This document shows, piece after piece, positions 1 through 7,888 of a stretch of DNA of 64,000 nt; position 1 is the stretch's first letter, and each line of letters starts with the position of its first letter. Below the pieces are notes generated by a model, which was not told the origin of the DNA, did no database searches, and worked only from the letters and a program-made list of their open reading frames with translations. This DNA comes from Paenibacillus sp. (GTDB lineage: Bacteria; Bacillota; Bacilli; Paenibacillales; NBRC-103111): the NCBI GenBank assembly GCA_031180825.1, contig JAPSLM010000016.1, positions 1 through 64,000 on the forward strand. Direction: 5' to 3'. Both the position numbers and the translations under genes were made by a program.

Positions 1-631
1 AAAGCGAACTGCCGATGGCCCTTAGCGTGACACCGGCTCACGTCAATGACGGTGATATGGCACCGGGGCTTATGGAACAAGTAGCGGCCAGAACCAAAGT
101 GAACTTCTTTGTATTCGATGCCGGGTATGACCAGCTCAAAAACTATGAGACAGCCCGAAATTTGAATGCACAGGCGATCATTCCGATGAACCTTCGTAAT
201 GAGAAGGAACCGCCAGCTGGCATGACATCGAACGGAACACCTTGTTGTTCTATGGGGTTCCCCATGACCTATTGGGGAGCGGATGACGATATTCTGAAGT
301 TCCGCTGCCCCCATGCCACAGGCAAGGTAGATTGCCCGCTCGGAATGGCCGCCTGCTCGTCGTCGAATTATGGAATGGTCGTTAAAGTAAATACAACAAG
401 TGATTTGCGCCGCTACTCCACACCGCATCGGGATAGCAAGCGTTGGAAAGAACTATACAACGAAAGAACCAGCGTGGAGAGATGCAACTCCCGTTTGTAA
501 ACGTATCTAACAGCTGATGCAATGCACGTATGGGGAATCCGCAAAGTTACAATCACCAGTACCTTAATGCCATTGTATTACTGGCTTCTGCACTTGCCAT
601 GGCGGCGCACTCAAGCAAGGCGGCTGCTTAA
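1..631 (+). pseudogene. IS4-type DDE transposase remnant (C-terminal part, cut by window edge)
   Basis: The reading frame is open from the window edge (SELPMALSVTPAHVNDGD) to a stop at 498-500. It carries the second catalytic Asp in a VFDAGYD motif and the IS4-family Y-(2)-R-(3)-E-(6)-K signature (YNERTSVERCNSRL). The Lys of that signature is replaced by the TAA stop. The next codons continue the transposase (TYLTADAMHVWGIRKVT), then a second lesion around 551-562 moves the end of the gene into another frame (YLNAIVLLASALAMAAHSS), which stops at 629-631. With a nonsense codon and a frameshift it cannot make an active enzyme. No terminal inverted repeat was identified to the right. Confidence 0.85.
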
Positions 632-842
632 ATTTTTCGGTATAGACTAAAATTCTGCAGGTCTGCCCATTTTTCGAGTCAGTGTCTCCTTACGAGCTTA
701 GACCAATAATCAACCTCGGAAATTCTTCTGCCTTTTTCTCAAAACTGAATTATGCAAAATGCTTAATTATATTTTTTATGTTAGAAAATCCGATTTTAGG
801 AAAAAATAACATCGATTCCTTTATCCGGGGAGGAGGGCCTTC

Positions 843-2186
843 ATGGTACATATCCAAACTTTAATCCAGATCATCCAAGCCTCCTCGAAGGAGCTTTTGG
901 TTCGAGAAATAAAATCGGCCGCGGAGTTCAAGCTGTACTACTATAATTCCGTTTGCGACCATAAGAAAATTGAGAAGGAGCTGGTCCAGCCGATGTTTGT
1001 CCTTCCGGAACCGGAGCGCTACGTTCGGTCCTTGGGCAAACAGTATAGGCCGGCCTCCGTTGACGAGCTGCATTCCTATTTGGTGAAGGGAAACGTCTTG
1101 GTCTTTTCGCCGTCGGACTACTACTTTTTCGAAGCGAATCAAATTTTAAACAATAAGCTCGGCGATGCGGAAATCGAAACGACGATTCAAGGGCCGCAAT
1201 CTTCCTTAACCGAGGATATCGGCGCAAATCTTAATTTGATTCGCCACCGCTACAAGAGCAAAGACTTTACCATCGAACCGTACGAGCTTGGCCGCGTTTC
1301 GAAAACGCCCGCTTACCTGCTGTACGATGCGGCTTTGGTCGATGCCGGCGTTTTGTCGGAGCTGCAGCGGCGCTTGTCCCTGATTGACGCCTCCATGGTA
1401 CAGTCTACGGGCCAACTGGAGAATATGCTGAATACGACCAGGCACAGCCTGTTTCCGACCATGATCCTGACCAACCGGGCAGACCGCATCGCGCTGAATT
1501 TATCCCAGGGCAAAATCGTTATCGTTATTCAAGGCACGCCGTTCGCTTTAATTTTGCCCTCCGTCTTTTTTGATTTTATGTCTTCCATGGACGATTTGTA
1601 TTTGCCGTACTGGGTTTCGAAAGGTCTCCAGTTTCTCCGGTACGTCGCTCTTTTTCTGACGATTACGCTTCCGGCTCTCTACATTGCCGTGATTTCGTTC
1701 AATCCGGGTTTTTTCCGCGTCCAGCTCACGCTTTCCATTGCCGGAAGCCGGGCCGACGTACCGTATCCATCCTATATCGAAGTGATATTTATGCTGTTTA
1801 TGACAGAGGCTTTGACGGAGGCCAGCATTCGGCTGCCCAAATTTATCGGCGGCACGGCGACGACGGTCGGCGGGCTCATTCTCGGCCAAGCGGCGGAGCA
1901 GGCCGGCCTTGTCAGCAGCATCATGATTATCGTGACGTCGGCGGTAACCATTTCCAATTTTGTCATTCCGATCAGCACCATGAGCTTTGCTGTGAGGGTG
2001 GTGCGGTATCCGTTGATTTTGCTGTCTACCCTGTACGGGTTGGTCGGGCTTATCGTCGGATTGTTCTGGTTCATCGGCTGCCTTGTGGATCAACGAAGCT
2101 TTGGCAAACCGTATTTTAAAATTTTTTCAGGCGAACCGTCCAAAAGCTTCAATACCCCTGTGCCCAAAGGAGAAAAACATCGTTGA
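843..2186 (+). CDS. GerA-type spore germination receptor subunit A (GerAA/GerKA family)
   Basis: 447 aa. It has a soluble N-terminal half and a C-terminal membrane half with several hydrophobic segments from about residue 245 onward, as in the A subunit of GerA nutrient receptors. Family landmarks include the GRVSKTPAYLLYD-like segment before the membrane domain, PFALILPSVFFDFM, and EVIFMLFMTEALTEASIRLP. The A subunit sits in the spore inner membrane, where germinant binding opens an ion channel. ATG is preceded by GGAGGAGGG at a good distance. The stop overlaps the start of the B subunit by 4 nt (TTGA), so the genes are translationally coupled. It is somewhat shorter than many paralogues at the N-terminus. 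The germinant is unknown. Confidence 0.93.
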   Translation: MVHIQTLIQIIQASSKELLVREIKSAAEFKLYYYNSVCDHKKIEKELVQPMFVLPEPERYVRSLGKQYRPASVDELHSYLVKGNVLVFSPSDYYFFEANQILNNKLGDAEIETTIQGPQSSLTEDIGANLNLIRHRYKSKDFTIEPYELGRVSKTPAYLLYDAALVDAGVLSELQRRLSLIDASMVQSTGQLENMLNTTRHSLFPTMILTNRADRIALNLSQGKIVIVIQGTPFALILPSVFFDFMSSMDDLYLPYWVSKGLQFLRYVALFLTITLPALYIAVISFNPGFFRVQLTLSIAGSRADVPYPSYIEVIFMLFMTEALTEASIRLPKFIGGTATTVGGLILGQAAEQAGLVSSIMIIVTSAVTISNFVIPISTMSFAVRVVRYPLILLSTLYGLVGLIVGLFWFIGCLVDQRSFGKPYFKIFSGEPSKSFNTPVPKGEKHR

Positions 2187-3274
2187 ACCGCTACTTTTAT
2201 TACTCCATCCTGATGTGCATGCTGATGAACACCATTATTTATGTTCCCACCATCCTGATTGCCCATCGGAGGGAGGGGGCGATGCTTGGTTTTGGGCTTA
2301 CCATCGTGGTCGGCTCCCTTCTCACCTGGATGTTTTCGAAAGCGATGATGACATTCAAAAGCCAGGGGCTTCCGGAAATCGTGTTGGCGCATCTGCACCC
2401 GGCATTCGGGGTGCCGCTTTTGCTTTATGTCGGGTCGATGTTTTTTGGCGCGGGCACAGTCGTTCTGGTATCTTATTCCGGCATTATTAGCCGCAGCATG
2501 GGCACGACCAGCCAGCCGGAGGTTTTCCTGATTCTGTTCTTGATCACGGTGTGCTGGTGGGCCTCCAAATCTACAAAAACCGTTTTGTACTTGCTGGAGA
2601 TCATCATGTTAATCAATGTGCCGCTGGCTGCGGTCATTTTTATCAAAGCCGTAACCAGCGAATATTTGAACTGGCATGCCGTATGGGAGACGGCCACCGA
2701 CAACGCGCTGAAACTGCCGAAGATGGAGTTTATCGCGGCGGCTTCTTATCTTTTTACCGGCTACATCAATATGGGGATATTGAATCGCGAGTTCCGTCAA
2801 TTTCGCCCGAAAATGATGTGGGCGATTCCCTTTTTGGGCTTCGGCGTCCTGTGTACGACGATGTTTATCCCTATCGGGTTTCACGGAACGACTGGCGCCG
2901 AGCATTACGTCACGGTCTGGGTATCCACCTCGGATTCGATGCAGATGGAGCTGGGCTTTGTCGAGCGCGTGATTTATTTGTACCTGATGCTTTTTTTGAG
3001 CCTCTCCCTGCTGTTTGCGTCTGTGGTATGGCATGTCGGATATCAGACGATTCAAGGGGCGCTGCCGGGCAAGTGGACCGTTTATTCGATTCGGCTGAAG
3101 CCGATTCTTATTTTTGGATTTTTTGCCGCCGTTACCTATATCTATTTAGCTCTATTCAACGAGAAGCAAACGTTGTCCTTGGCCACCGCTTGGTTAAACA
3201 TCCGTTTTTGGAGCGAGCTCTTTTTTGTACTGCTCGTTTATTATTTGAGCCGAAAAGGAACGAAATTGACATGA
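2183..3274 (+). CDS. GerA-type spore germination receptor subunit B (GerAB family, APC-fold transporter-like)
   Basis: 363 aa, almost entirely hydrophobic with about ten membrane segments, typical of the GerAB subunit (amino acid permease superfamily), which binds the germinant. It starts with TTG at 2183 inside the stop of the A subunit. The GAGAAA just upstream is a weak ribosome site, consistent with coupling. Its own stop overlaps the ATG of the C subunit (ATGA). The A-B-C order and the overlaps are those of a complete ger operon. Confidence 0.93.
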   Translation: MNRYFYYSILMCMLMNTIIYVPTILIAHRREGAMLGFGLTIVVGSLLTWMFSKAMMTFKSQGLPEIVLAHLHPAFGVPLLLYVGSMFFGAGTVVLVSYSGIISRSMGTTSQPEVFLILFLITVCWWASKSTKTVLYLLEIIMLINVPLAAVIFIKAVTSEYLNWHAVWETATDNALKLPKMEFIAAASYLFTGYINMGILNREFRQFRPKMMWAIPFLGFGVLCTTMFIPIGFHGTTGAEHYVTVWVSTSDSMQMELGFVERVIYLYLMLFLSLSLLFASVVWHVGYQTIQGALPGKWTVYSIRLKPILIFGFFAAVTYIYLALFNEKQTLSLATAWLNIRFWSELFFVLLVYYLSRKGTKLT

Positions 3275-4362
3275 AGAAGCCGGGATTGGTTTTCCTCGTA
3301 TTTCTTCTGATGGCAGCAGGCTGCAAAACCGGAGCGTTTAAGGATATCGATAAACGTTCTTTTGTCCTGTCCATAGGGATCGACCGCACCGGCGCGGGTG
3401 ACGATAAGTACCGCGTTACGTTAAAGCTGGCGATTCCTCAGGCAAGGCAGGAAACGGGCCAGACCAACTCGCAAATTGTCAGCCAGGACGCATCCTCCAT
3501 TCCCGAGGCAATATCGCTAATCAAATCGAAGGTCGACAAAGAGCTCGATTTCAGTCATGCCAAAGCACTTCTGCTTGGCGAAACGTTGGCCCGGGAGGAT
3601 GTCACGGAATCCGTCGATTTTCTGATCCGGAAAAGAGAGATCCAACGAATCGCCAATCTGGCCATCGGTTCTCCCAATGCGGCCGAGGTCCTGAAAGCGT
3701 CGCCGAGATCCGAGCGGTTGCCGGCAGACGCCTTATTCTTGAGCTTCGGCGGGACCGGAACCGAATCCCCGTTTATCGTGACCGAATATTTGTTTGATTT
3801 TTACCGTCGGATGACGGAGCCCGGGTTGGACCCTTTCCTGCCGGTGATCAAAGTCTACGGCGATGAATTCGTCATCAAGCAAGCGGCGGTATTGGATAAA
3901 AAGCGGGTTAAGCTCGTGCTTTCTCCTGAGGAAACCGCAATCCTTAACGCGCTGGTCCACAACCCTCGGCAGCTGGAGGTATCAACCCGGACCGCGAAGG
4001 CGAACTATACGATGCTGGTTAAAAAGTTCAACCGGTCGTTTTCCTTCGACCGCAAGGATGCCCGGAAGCTGCTTGTGAAAATTTCGATGCAGGGAATCGC
4101 GGAACAATCCAAGAAGCCGCTTTTTTATGCGGATTGGTCGAAATACGAGCAGGAAACGGGGAAAGTGACGAGGCAACAATTCCTTCGGGTGCTCCGCAAG
4201 CTGCAAACAAACGGGTTGGACCCGGTTGGCTTCGGGCTTATGTACCGGGCCACCCATTATAACGGGGAGAAAGACTGGAAGACCTGGCAGGAGCTTTATC
4301 CGAGGCTGGTTTTTGACGTCAATGTCCAAACGGAAATGTCGGGGACCGGCCTCATCAAATAG
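3271..4362 (+). CDS. Ger(x)C family spore germination lipoprotein (subunit C)
   Basis: 363 aa. The N-terminus is a lipoprotein signal (MKK, hydrophobic stretch, lipobox MAAGC with Cys18), followed by the GerAC-type start FKDIDKRSFVLSIGID. It is the lipid-anchored C subunit of the germination receptor. ATG at 3271 overlaps the TGA of the B gene. An in-frame open region extends far upstream, but that stretch lies inside the B subunit and is not the start. A terminator follows 30 bp after the stop. Confidence 0.92.
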   Translation: MKKPGLVFLVFLLMAAGCKTGAFKDIDKRSFVLSIGIDRTGAGDDKYRVTLKLAIPQARQETGQTNSQIVSQDASSIPEAISLIKSKVDKELDFSHAKALLLGETLAREDVTESVDFLIRKREIQRIANLAIGSPNAAEVLKASPRSERLPADALFLSFGGTGTESPFIVTEYLFDFYRRMTEPGLDPFLPVIKVYGDEFVIKQAAVLDKKRVKLVLSPEETAILNALVHNPRQLEVSTRTAKANYTMLVKKFNRSFSFDRKDARKLLVKISMQGIAEQSKKPLFYADWSKYEQETGKVTRQQFLRVLRKLQTNGLDPVGFGLMYRATHYNGEKDWKTWQELYPRLVFDVNVQTEMSGTGLIK

Positions 4363-4391
4363 AGCAGGCGGGACCCAAGACACGATGATTT

Positions 4392-4433
4392 GGCCTTGAG
4401 CCTTCCGTGTAAGGTAAGGTTCAAGGCCGTTTT
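4392..4433 (+). terminator. Rho-independent terminator of the ger operon
   Basis: GGCCTTGAGCC (4392-4402) pairs with GGTTCAAGGCC (4418-4428) with one non-Watson-Crick position, followed by GTTTTAG. It lies between the convergent ger operon and the 4447-4854 gene. Confidence 0.8.
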
Positions 4434-4446
4434 AGTCATAAAAGGA

Positions 4447-4854
4447 TTATTTCGCGACTCTAATCAATAAAAACGTGTATCGGGTTCCTTCTTTTTTCGT
4501 TTTCCAGTAAACCGTCACCTCGGCAAAGCCTTCGCCAATGGCATCAAAATATAAAACGCTATCCTCAACTCTTACATTGTTCACAACGGATGGTTCGTCA
4601 ATTCCAATTTCAACTTCTTCCGCCGAAAACTCGACTTGATCCCCTTGAAGGGACCCGCAGTAGAACCGCGTGGATCCCGTATCGCCTGCGTTTAGGTTAA
4701 ATTCATGCTTGACAGGAATGTAAATGCTTTTTGTGCATGCGGATGGCTTAACGACCCCTCCATTGGCTTGTGCCGAAATGACATTCATAGATAAAAAGGT
4801 TGAAGCAGCTAGCGATAATGATAAAATGGACTTGCTTACCCTGCTGAGCTTCAT
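4447..4854 (-). CDS. small secreted protein of unknown function
   Basis: 135 aa. A Sec signal peptide (MKLSRVSKSILSLSLAAST..., probable cleavage after ISAQA near residue 30) precedes a ~105-residue domain. This has two Cys (SACTKS and RFYCGS) and alternating strand-like segments ending in VTVYWKTKKEGTRYTFLLIRVAK. The pattern suggests an all-beta, Ig-like fold. Ribosome site GGGAGGG precedes the ATG by 7 nt. No family recognised. It is monocistronic and converges on the ger terminator. Confidence 0.75.
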   Translation of the reverse strand: MKLSRVSKSILSLSLAASTFLSMNVISAQANGGVVKPSACTKSIYIPVKHEFNLNAGDTGSTRFYCGSLQGDQVEFSAEEVEIGIDEPSVVNNVRVEDSVLYFDAIGEGFAEVTVYWKTKKEGTRYTFLLIRVAK

Positions 4855-4961
4855 GAACTATCCCTCCCAAAATCTTTTTTAGGAATACGCTTCAATAAGT
4901 TCCATTACAGTTAAAAAATACCATTATTGCAGGGGAGTATCAACCCCAAGGAGGCATATCG

Positions 4962-5495
4962 ATGGGAAACGTCATTTCCATGCCCGAAGCGCAAGAAGAC
5001 GCCGCGCCTTCCCTTTCCTTGTCGAACGGGTTGACCTCCGTCTTTCTTGAGGTTCTGGTGCTGAGCGGTTCTCGAATCGCGAACACGGACCGGGAGAAAG
5101 AGCTGATCATCTGGCTTGCCCAACGCGACCAGTCGGTCGTTGGGATCGGAACGGTAGGGTTTAGCCTGGAGGAAATGCCTTGGACGGCGGACAATTTTGC
5201 CCATGAGAAGGCGTTTATGACGCGTACGATTCAAGGGGCTATCCAGGAAACCGGCTGGGAGAAGCTCGGCTATACTCCGAACAAGGAGATGGTCGTCGGA
5301 CGATTGAAGGATTTTCAGCTGATGATCGACGTCTTTCAAGCGGAGTATCTTGATCCAAGTCATTATCTCGAATGGGCCGAGGTAGACGAGGATGACGAAT
5401 CTCCGACGATCCCCAGAGGGTATCCTATGTGCTCCAAGCACGCCGTCTATTTGTCCTGCCACGGATGCTTGCTATGCAACGCTGGAGGCGGTTGA
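4962..5495 (+). CDS. conserved hypothetical protein with C-terminal Cys cluster
   Basis: 177 aa, cytoplasmic, no signal or membrane segment. ATG is preceded by AAGGAGG. The body is acidic (EWAEVDEDDESP), with helical stretches around residues 50-130. The C-terminus carries MCSKHAVYLSCHGCLLCN, a Cys/His cluster (C-x2-H ... C-x2-C-x2-C) that could bind a metal. No function recognised. It stands alone and is followed by a terminator. Confidence 0.8.
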   Translation: MGNVISMPEAQEDAAPSLSLSNGLTSVFLEVLVLSGSRIANTDREKELIIWLAQRDQSVVGIGTVGFSLEEMPWTADNFAHEKAFMTRTIQGAIQETGWEKLGYTPNKEMVVGRLKDFQLMIDVFQAEYLDPSHYLEWAEVDEDDESPTIPRGYPMCSKHAVYLSCHGCLLCNAGGG

Positions 5496-5536
5496 CTTCG
5501 TCTTCCGGCTTTTCGGAACGGACTATTGACGATGAC

Positions 5537-5576
5537 AAAAGCAGCCCGGAATGAAATGAACTCCGAGGCTGCTTTT
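5537..5576. terminator. bidirectional terminator between convergent genes
   Basis: AAAAGCAGCCCGGA (5537-5550) and TCCGAGGCTGCTTTT (5562-5576) form a long stem with A and T runs on either side, so it can serve both the gene at 4962 and the convergent gene ending at 5591. Confidence 0.85.
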
Positions 5577-5590
5577 ATGTAACTTTCCCA

Positions 5591-6487
5591 CTATTCCCGG
5601 CATAAGTCGAAATATTGTTTCAGGTCGTGCTGAAAATCCGTCGTCGGACGTTTGGGCTCGCGGATCTTGCATTGCTCCAAATATTCGGCGGCGAGCGCTT
5701 TGAGTTCCGGGTATGTTCTTACCGTTTCGATCAGGCAGCCGATAATTCCCAGTTGGTGGGGTTCATCTTTCTTTTTTAGCTTAAAAGTGCTGCTGGAAAT
5801 CAGATGTTTGAGCCAAACCCGGTACGATAGATCGCTGTCGGGAATCGGCGAATCGAAATACCCTTGTCTAACGGCCGCCCATAACGCTAGAAGCGAATAA
5901 TGAACGAGCTCGCTCGTCTCCCCGTTTTTATATACCGTTACGAGCGAAGGAATCGCGCCGGATATATTGACGCCGCTGTCCGCCAGTCTCCAGTGGATGC
6001 TGCAAATATATTGTTCGGTTGCCTGATCGCTTGTATAGCCTTTACCTGCAGCAAGGATAAGCTGTACCGCTTCATCCGGAAAAGGGACTTCTGCGGCCAG
6101 CAAGGCATCGAGCAGGGCGGCGGCGCGGTATTGAAGATAAAGCTCCGTATCCGATTTCGCCGATTCCTTCCGGTCGAGATGATGAAGCCGTGCAATCGGG
6201 ATTACGAATCCGGATAAATCCCCGCCCGCTTCAAGGCACCGGTGAAGGATTTCGATTAACGCAACAATTCCTTCCGGATCGTTGACGTATAGATAAGTGC
6301 CCAATTCGCCGGTTTGGTGATCCTTTAATGCGGCTTCCAGGCTGTCCCTGGCTAGGGGAACGGCTTTTGAAGCCGTTTCGGCCGTCGTAATTTCTTCGAT
6401 GATATCCTTGGCCGCGCGCCTGCGCTCGGCCAAATCCGTCGTTGCTTTAAGCTGCTGCATCATAGGTTCCATACTGCTGGCGTTCAT
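5591..6487 (-). CDS. hypothetical alpha-helical protein
   Basis: 298 aa from ATG at 6487, chosen because GGAGG lies 8 nt upstream of it. An in-frame ATG 18 nt further up (6505) lacks a site. It is soluble and rich in repeated helix pairs (LLDALLAAE, SLLALWAAVRQ, IIGCLIETVRTYPELKALAAEYLEQC), which suggests a HEAT/ARM-like solenoid, perhaps for protein contacts. No catalytic motif and no family recognised. Confidence 0.72.
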   Translation of the reverse strand: MNASSMEPMMQQLKATTDLAERRRAAKDIIEEITTAETASKAVPLARDSLEAALKDHQTGELGTYLYVNDPEGIVALIEILHRCLEAGGDLSGFVIPIARLHHLDRKESAKSDTELYLQYRAAALLDALLAAEVPFPDEAVQLILAAGKGYTSDQATEQYICSIHWRLADSGVNISGAIPSLVTVYKNGETSELVHYSLLALWAAVRQGYFDSPIPDSDLSYRVWLKHLISSSTFKLKKKDEPHQLGIIGCLIETVRTYPELKALAAEYLEQCKIREPKRPTTDFQHDLKQYFDLCRE

Positions 6488-6577
6488 GGGAGCGTCCTCC
6501 GTCATCCGTAACTATTCGGCAAACCATAATAATGAATGCAATAGTCAAATTATAGCACCGGTCGGCTTCCATCGCCA

Positions 6578-6622
6578 AAGAAGCTTCCGTTTCCCTTCGA
6601 AAGCAAGGGACGGGAGCTTCTT
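6578..6622 (-). terminator. terminator downstream of hisC
   Basis: AAGAAGCTTCCGTTTCCCTT and AAGGGACGGGAGCTTCTT form an imperfect long hairpin immediately after the hisC stop (6627-6629). On the minus strand the stem ends in CTTCTTT, a short U-rich tail. Confidence 0.65.
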
Positions 6623-6626
6623 GATT

Positions 6627-7694
6627 TTAAGCGGGCAGTCCGCGCAGCACGGCGGTAACGGCAGCCATCTCTTCGTCCGTACCGATGGAAATGCGCAGCT
6701 TGTCAACCAGACGAGGATGCTCGAAATGGCGGACGTAAATATTTCGTTCCAGCAGCTTCCGGTACCATTGCCGGGCATCCGGCTTTCCGGCTCCCGCCGG
6801 AGGCGTGCACAAGACAAAGTTGGTTTGCGAAGGGAGGACGCCGAACCCGATGCTTCGAAGCTCGGCGATGAAGCCGTCCCGCGTCGCCTTGACCGCCTCA
6901 ACCGCACGCATCGTGTATTCGCGGTCTTCCAGAGCCGCCAAGGCAAGCTTCCGGCTGATCGCGTTGAGGTTGTAGATGTCCTTGCTCTTTTCCAGCGCGG
7001 CGATGAGCGGCTCGGCGGCGATGCAGTAGCCGACCCGCGCTCCGCACAGGGCGTAGGCTTTGGAGAACGTGCGGACGACGATCACGTTGGGATGGCGGTC
7101 CACCAGCGGGATAGCCGTTGCGCCGGGATCGGCGAAGTCGATGTAGGCTTCGTCGATGACAACGAGCCCCGGGAAGCGGCTGGCCAGCCGTTCCACTTCC
7201 TCCTGCGGCAGCAGGTGTCCGGTAGGCGCGTTCGGATTGACCAGCACGATCGCGTCGGCCCCGCTGCCGAGCAAGAGCTCCGTGTCGACGGTATAATCGC
7301 TTCGCGTCGGCACCGCGACGGAGAGAGCCTGATAGGAAGCAGCCACCGTGTGGTACAGCGAGAACGACGGGTCCGGAAGGGCCAGCCGCCGGTTCGGGCC
7401 TAGGAAGCCTTTGACGATCAAGGAGATGATCTCGCTTGAGCCGTTCCCGCAAAAGATCTGCTCCTCCTTGACGCCATGCAGCTGCGAAAGCGCGGCGCGC
7501 AGCCGGACGCAGCGGGCGTCGGGGTATCGCCGGAGCTCTTCTTCGCCAAGCGTACGCAGCGCCTCCAGCACGAGCGGGGAGGGCGGGTACGGGCTTTCGT
7601 TCTGGTTCAGCTTGACCGCGGCGCTTCCTTCCGGCGGGAGGTCGCCTAAGACGTAAGGGGCGAGCCGCTCGATATGCGGCAGAATAAGGGGCAT
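6627..7694 (-). CDS. hisC: histidinol-phosphate aminotransferase
   Basis: 355 aa, normal length for HisC. This class-I-fold PLP enzyme converts imidazole-acetol phosphate plus glutamate to histidinol phosphate, and in Firmicutes it may also transaminate aromatic keto acids. Visible motifs are KLNQNESPYPPSP at the N-terminus, LVNPNAPTGH for cofactor contacts, VVIDEAYIDF with the PLP-ring Asp, and RTFSKAYALCGARVGY with Schiff-base Lys212. ATG has AGGAGG 9 nt upstream. It is not in a his operon. It stands divergent to a MocR-type regulator, so control by that regulator is possible. Confidence 0.93.
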   Translation of the reverse strand: MPLILPHIERLAPYVLGDLPPEGSAAVKLNQNESPYPPSPLVLEALRTLGEEELRRYPDARCVRLRAALSQLHGVKEEQIFCGNGSSEIISLIVKGFLGPNRRLALPDPSFSLYHTVAASYQALSVAVPTRSDYTVDTELLLGSGADAIVLVNPNAPTGHLLPQEEVERLASRFPGLVVIDEAYIDFADPGATAIPLVDRHPNVIVVRTFSKAYALCGARVGYCIAAEPLIAALEKSKDIYNLNAISRKLALAALEDREYTMRAVEAVKATRDGFIAELRSIGFGVLPSQTNFVLCTPPAGAGKPDARQWYRKLLERNIYVRHFEHPRLVDKLRISIGTDEEMAAVTAVLRGLPA

Positions 7695-7804
7695 GGGACG
7701 GTTCCTCCTGTCATTCGGCTGACGGGGTCAGCCCGTGATTTTAATGATGCACGTTTCCGCTTTGCTTCATGAGATTGAGATGATAAGATGAGCATAATCG
7801 CATT

Positions 7805-7835
7805 TTGACATTAAAGAAATAGTCAGTTTTGTAAT
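7805..7835 (+). promoter_or_regulatory. possible promoter of the MocR-type gene
   Basis: TTGACA (7805-7810) and TGTAAT (7830-7835) with a long 19-bp spacer, about 50 bp before the gene. The -35 is perfect but the spacing is poor, so an activator or another -10 (TAATAT at 7832) may be used. Confidence 0.4.
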
Positions 7836-7888
7836 ATTGCAAGTGACAGATTTGAAGCGCCGAACGTTTTGGCAAAGGAGAATCCGGG

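Noticed and set aside
632..842. Search for a forespore (sigma-G) promoter of the ger operon
   Set aside because: The AT-rich stretch near 750-790 is suggestive, but no convincing -35/-10 pair with the right spacing could be fixed.
682..864. 60-codon frame before the ger operon
   Set aside because: GTG start without a ribosome site; overlaps the ribosome site and start of the germination gene.
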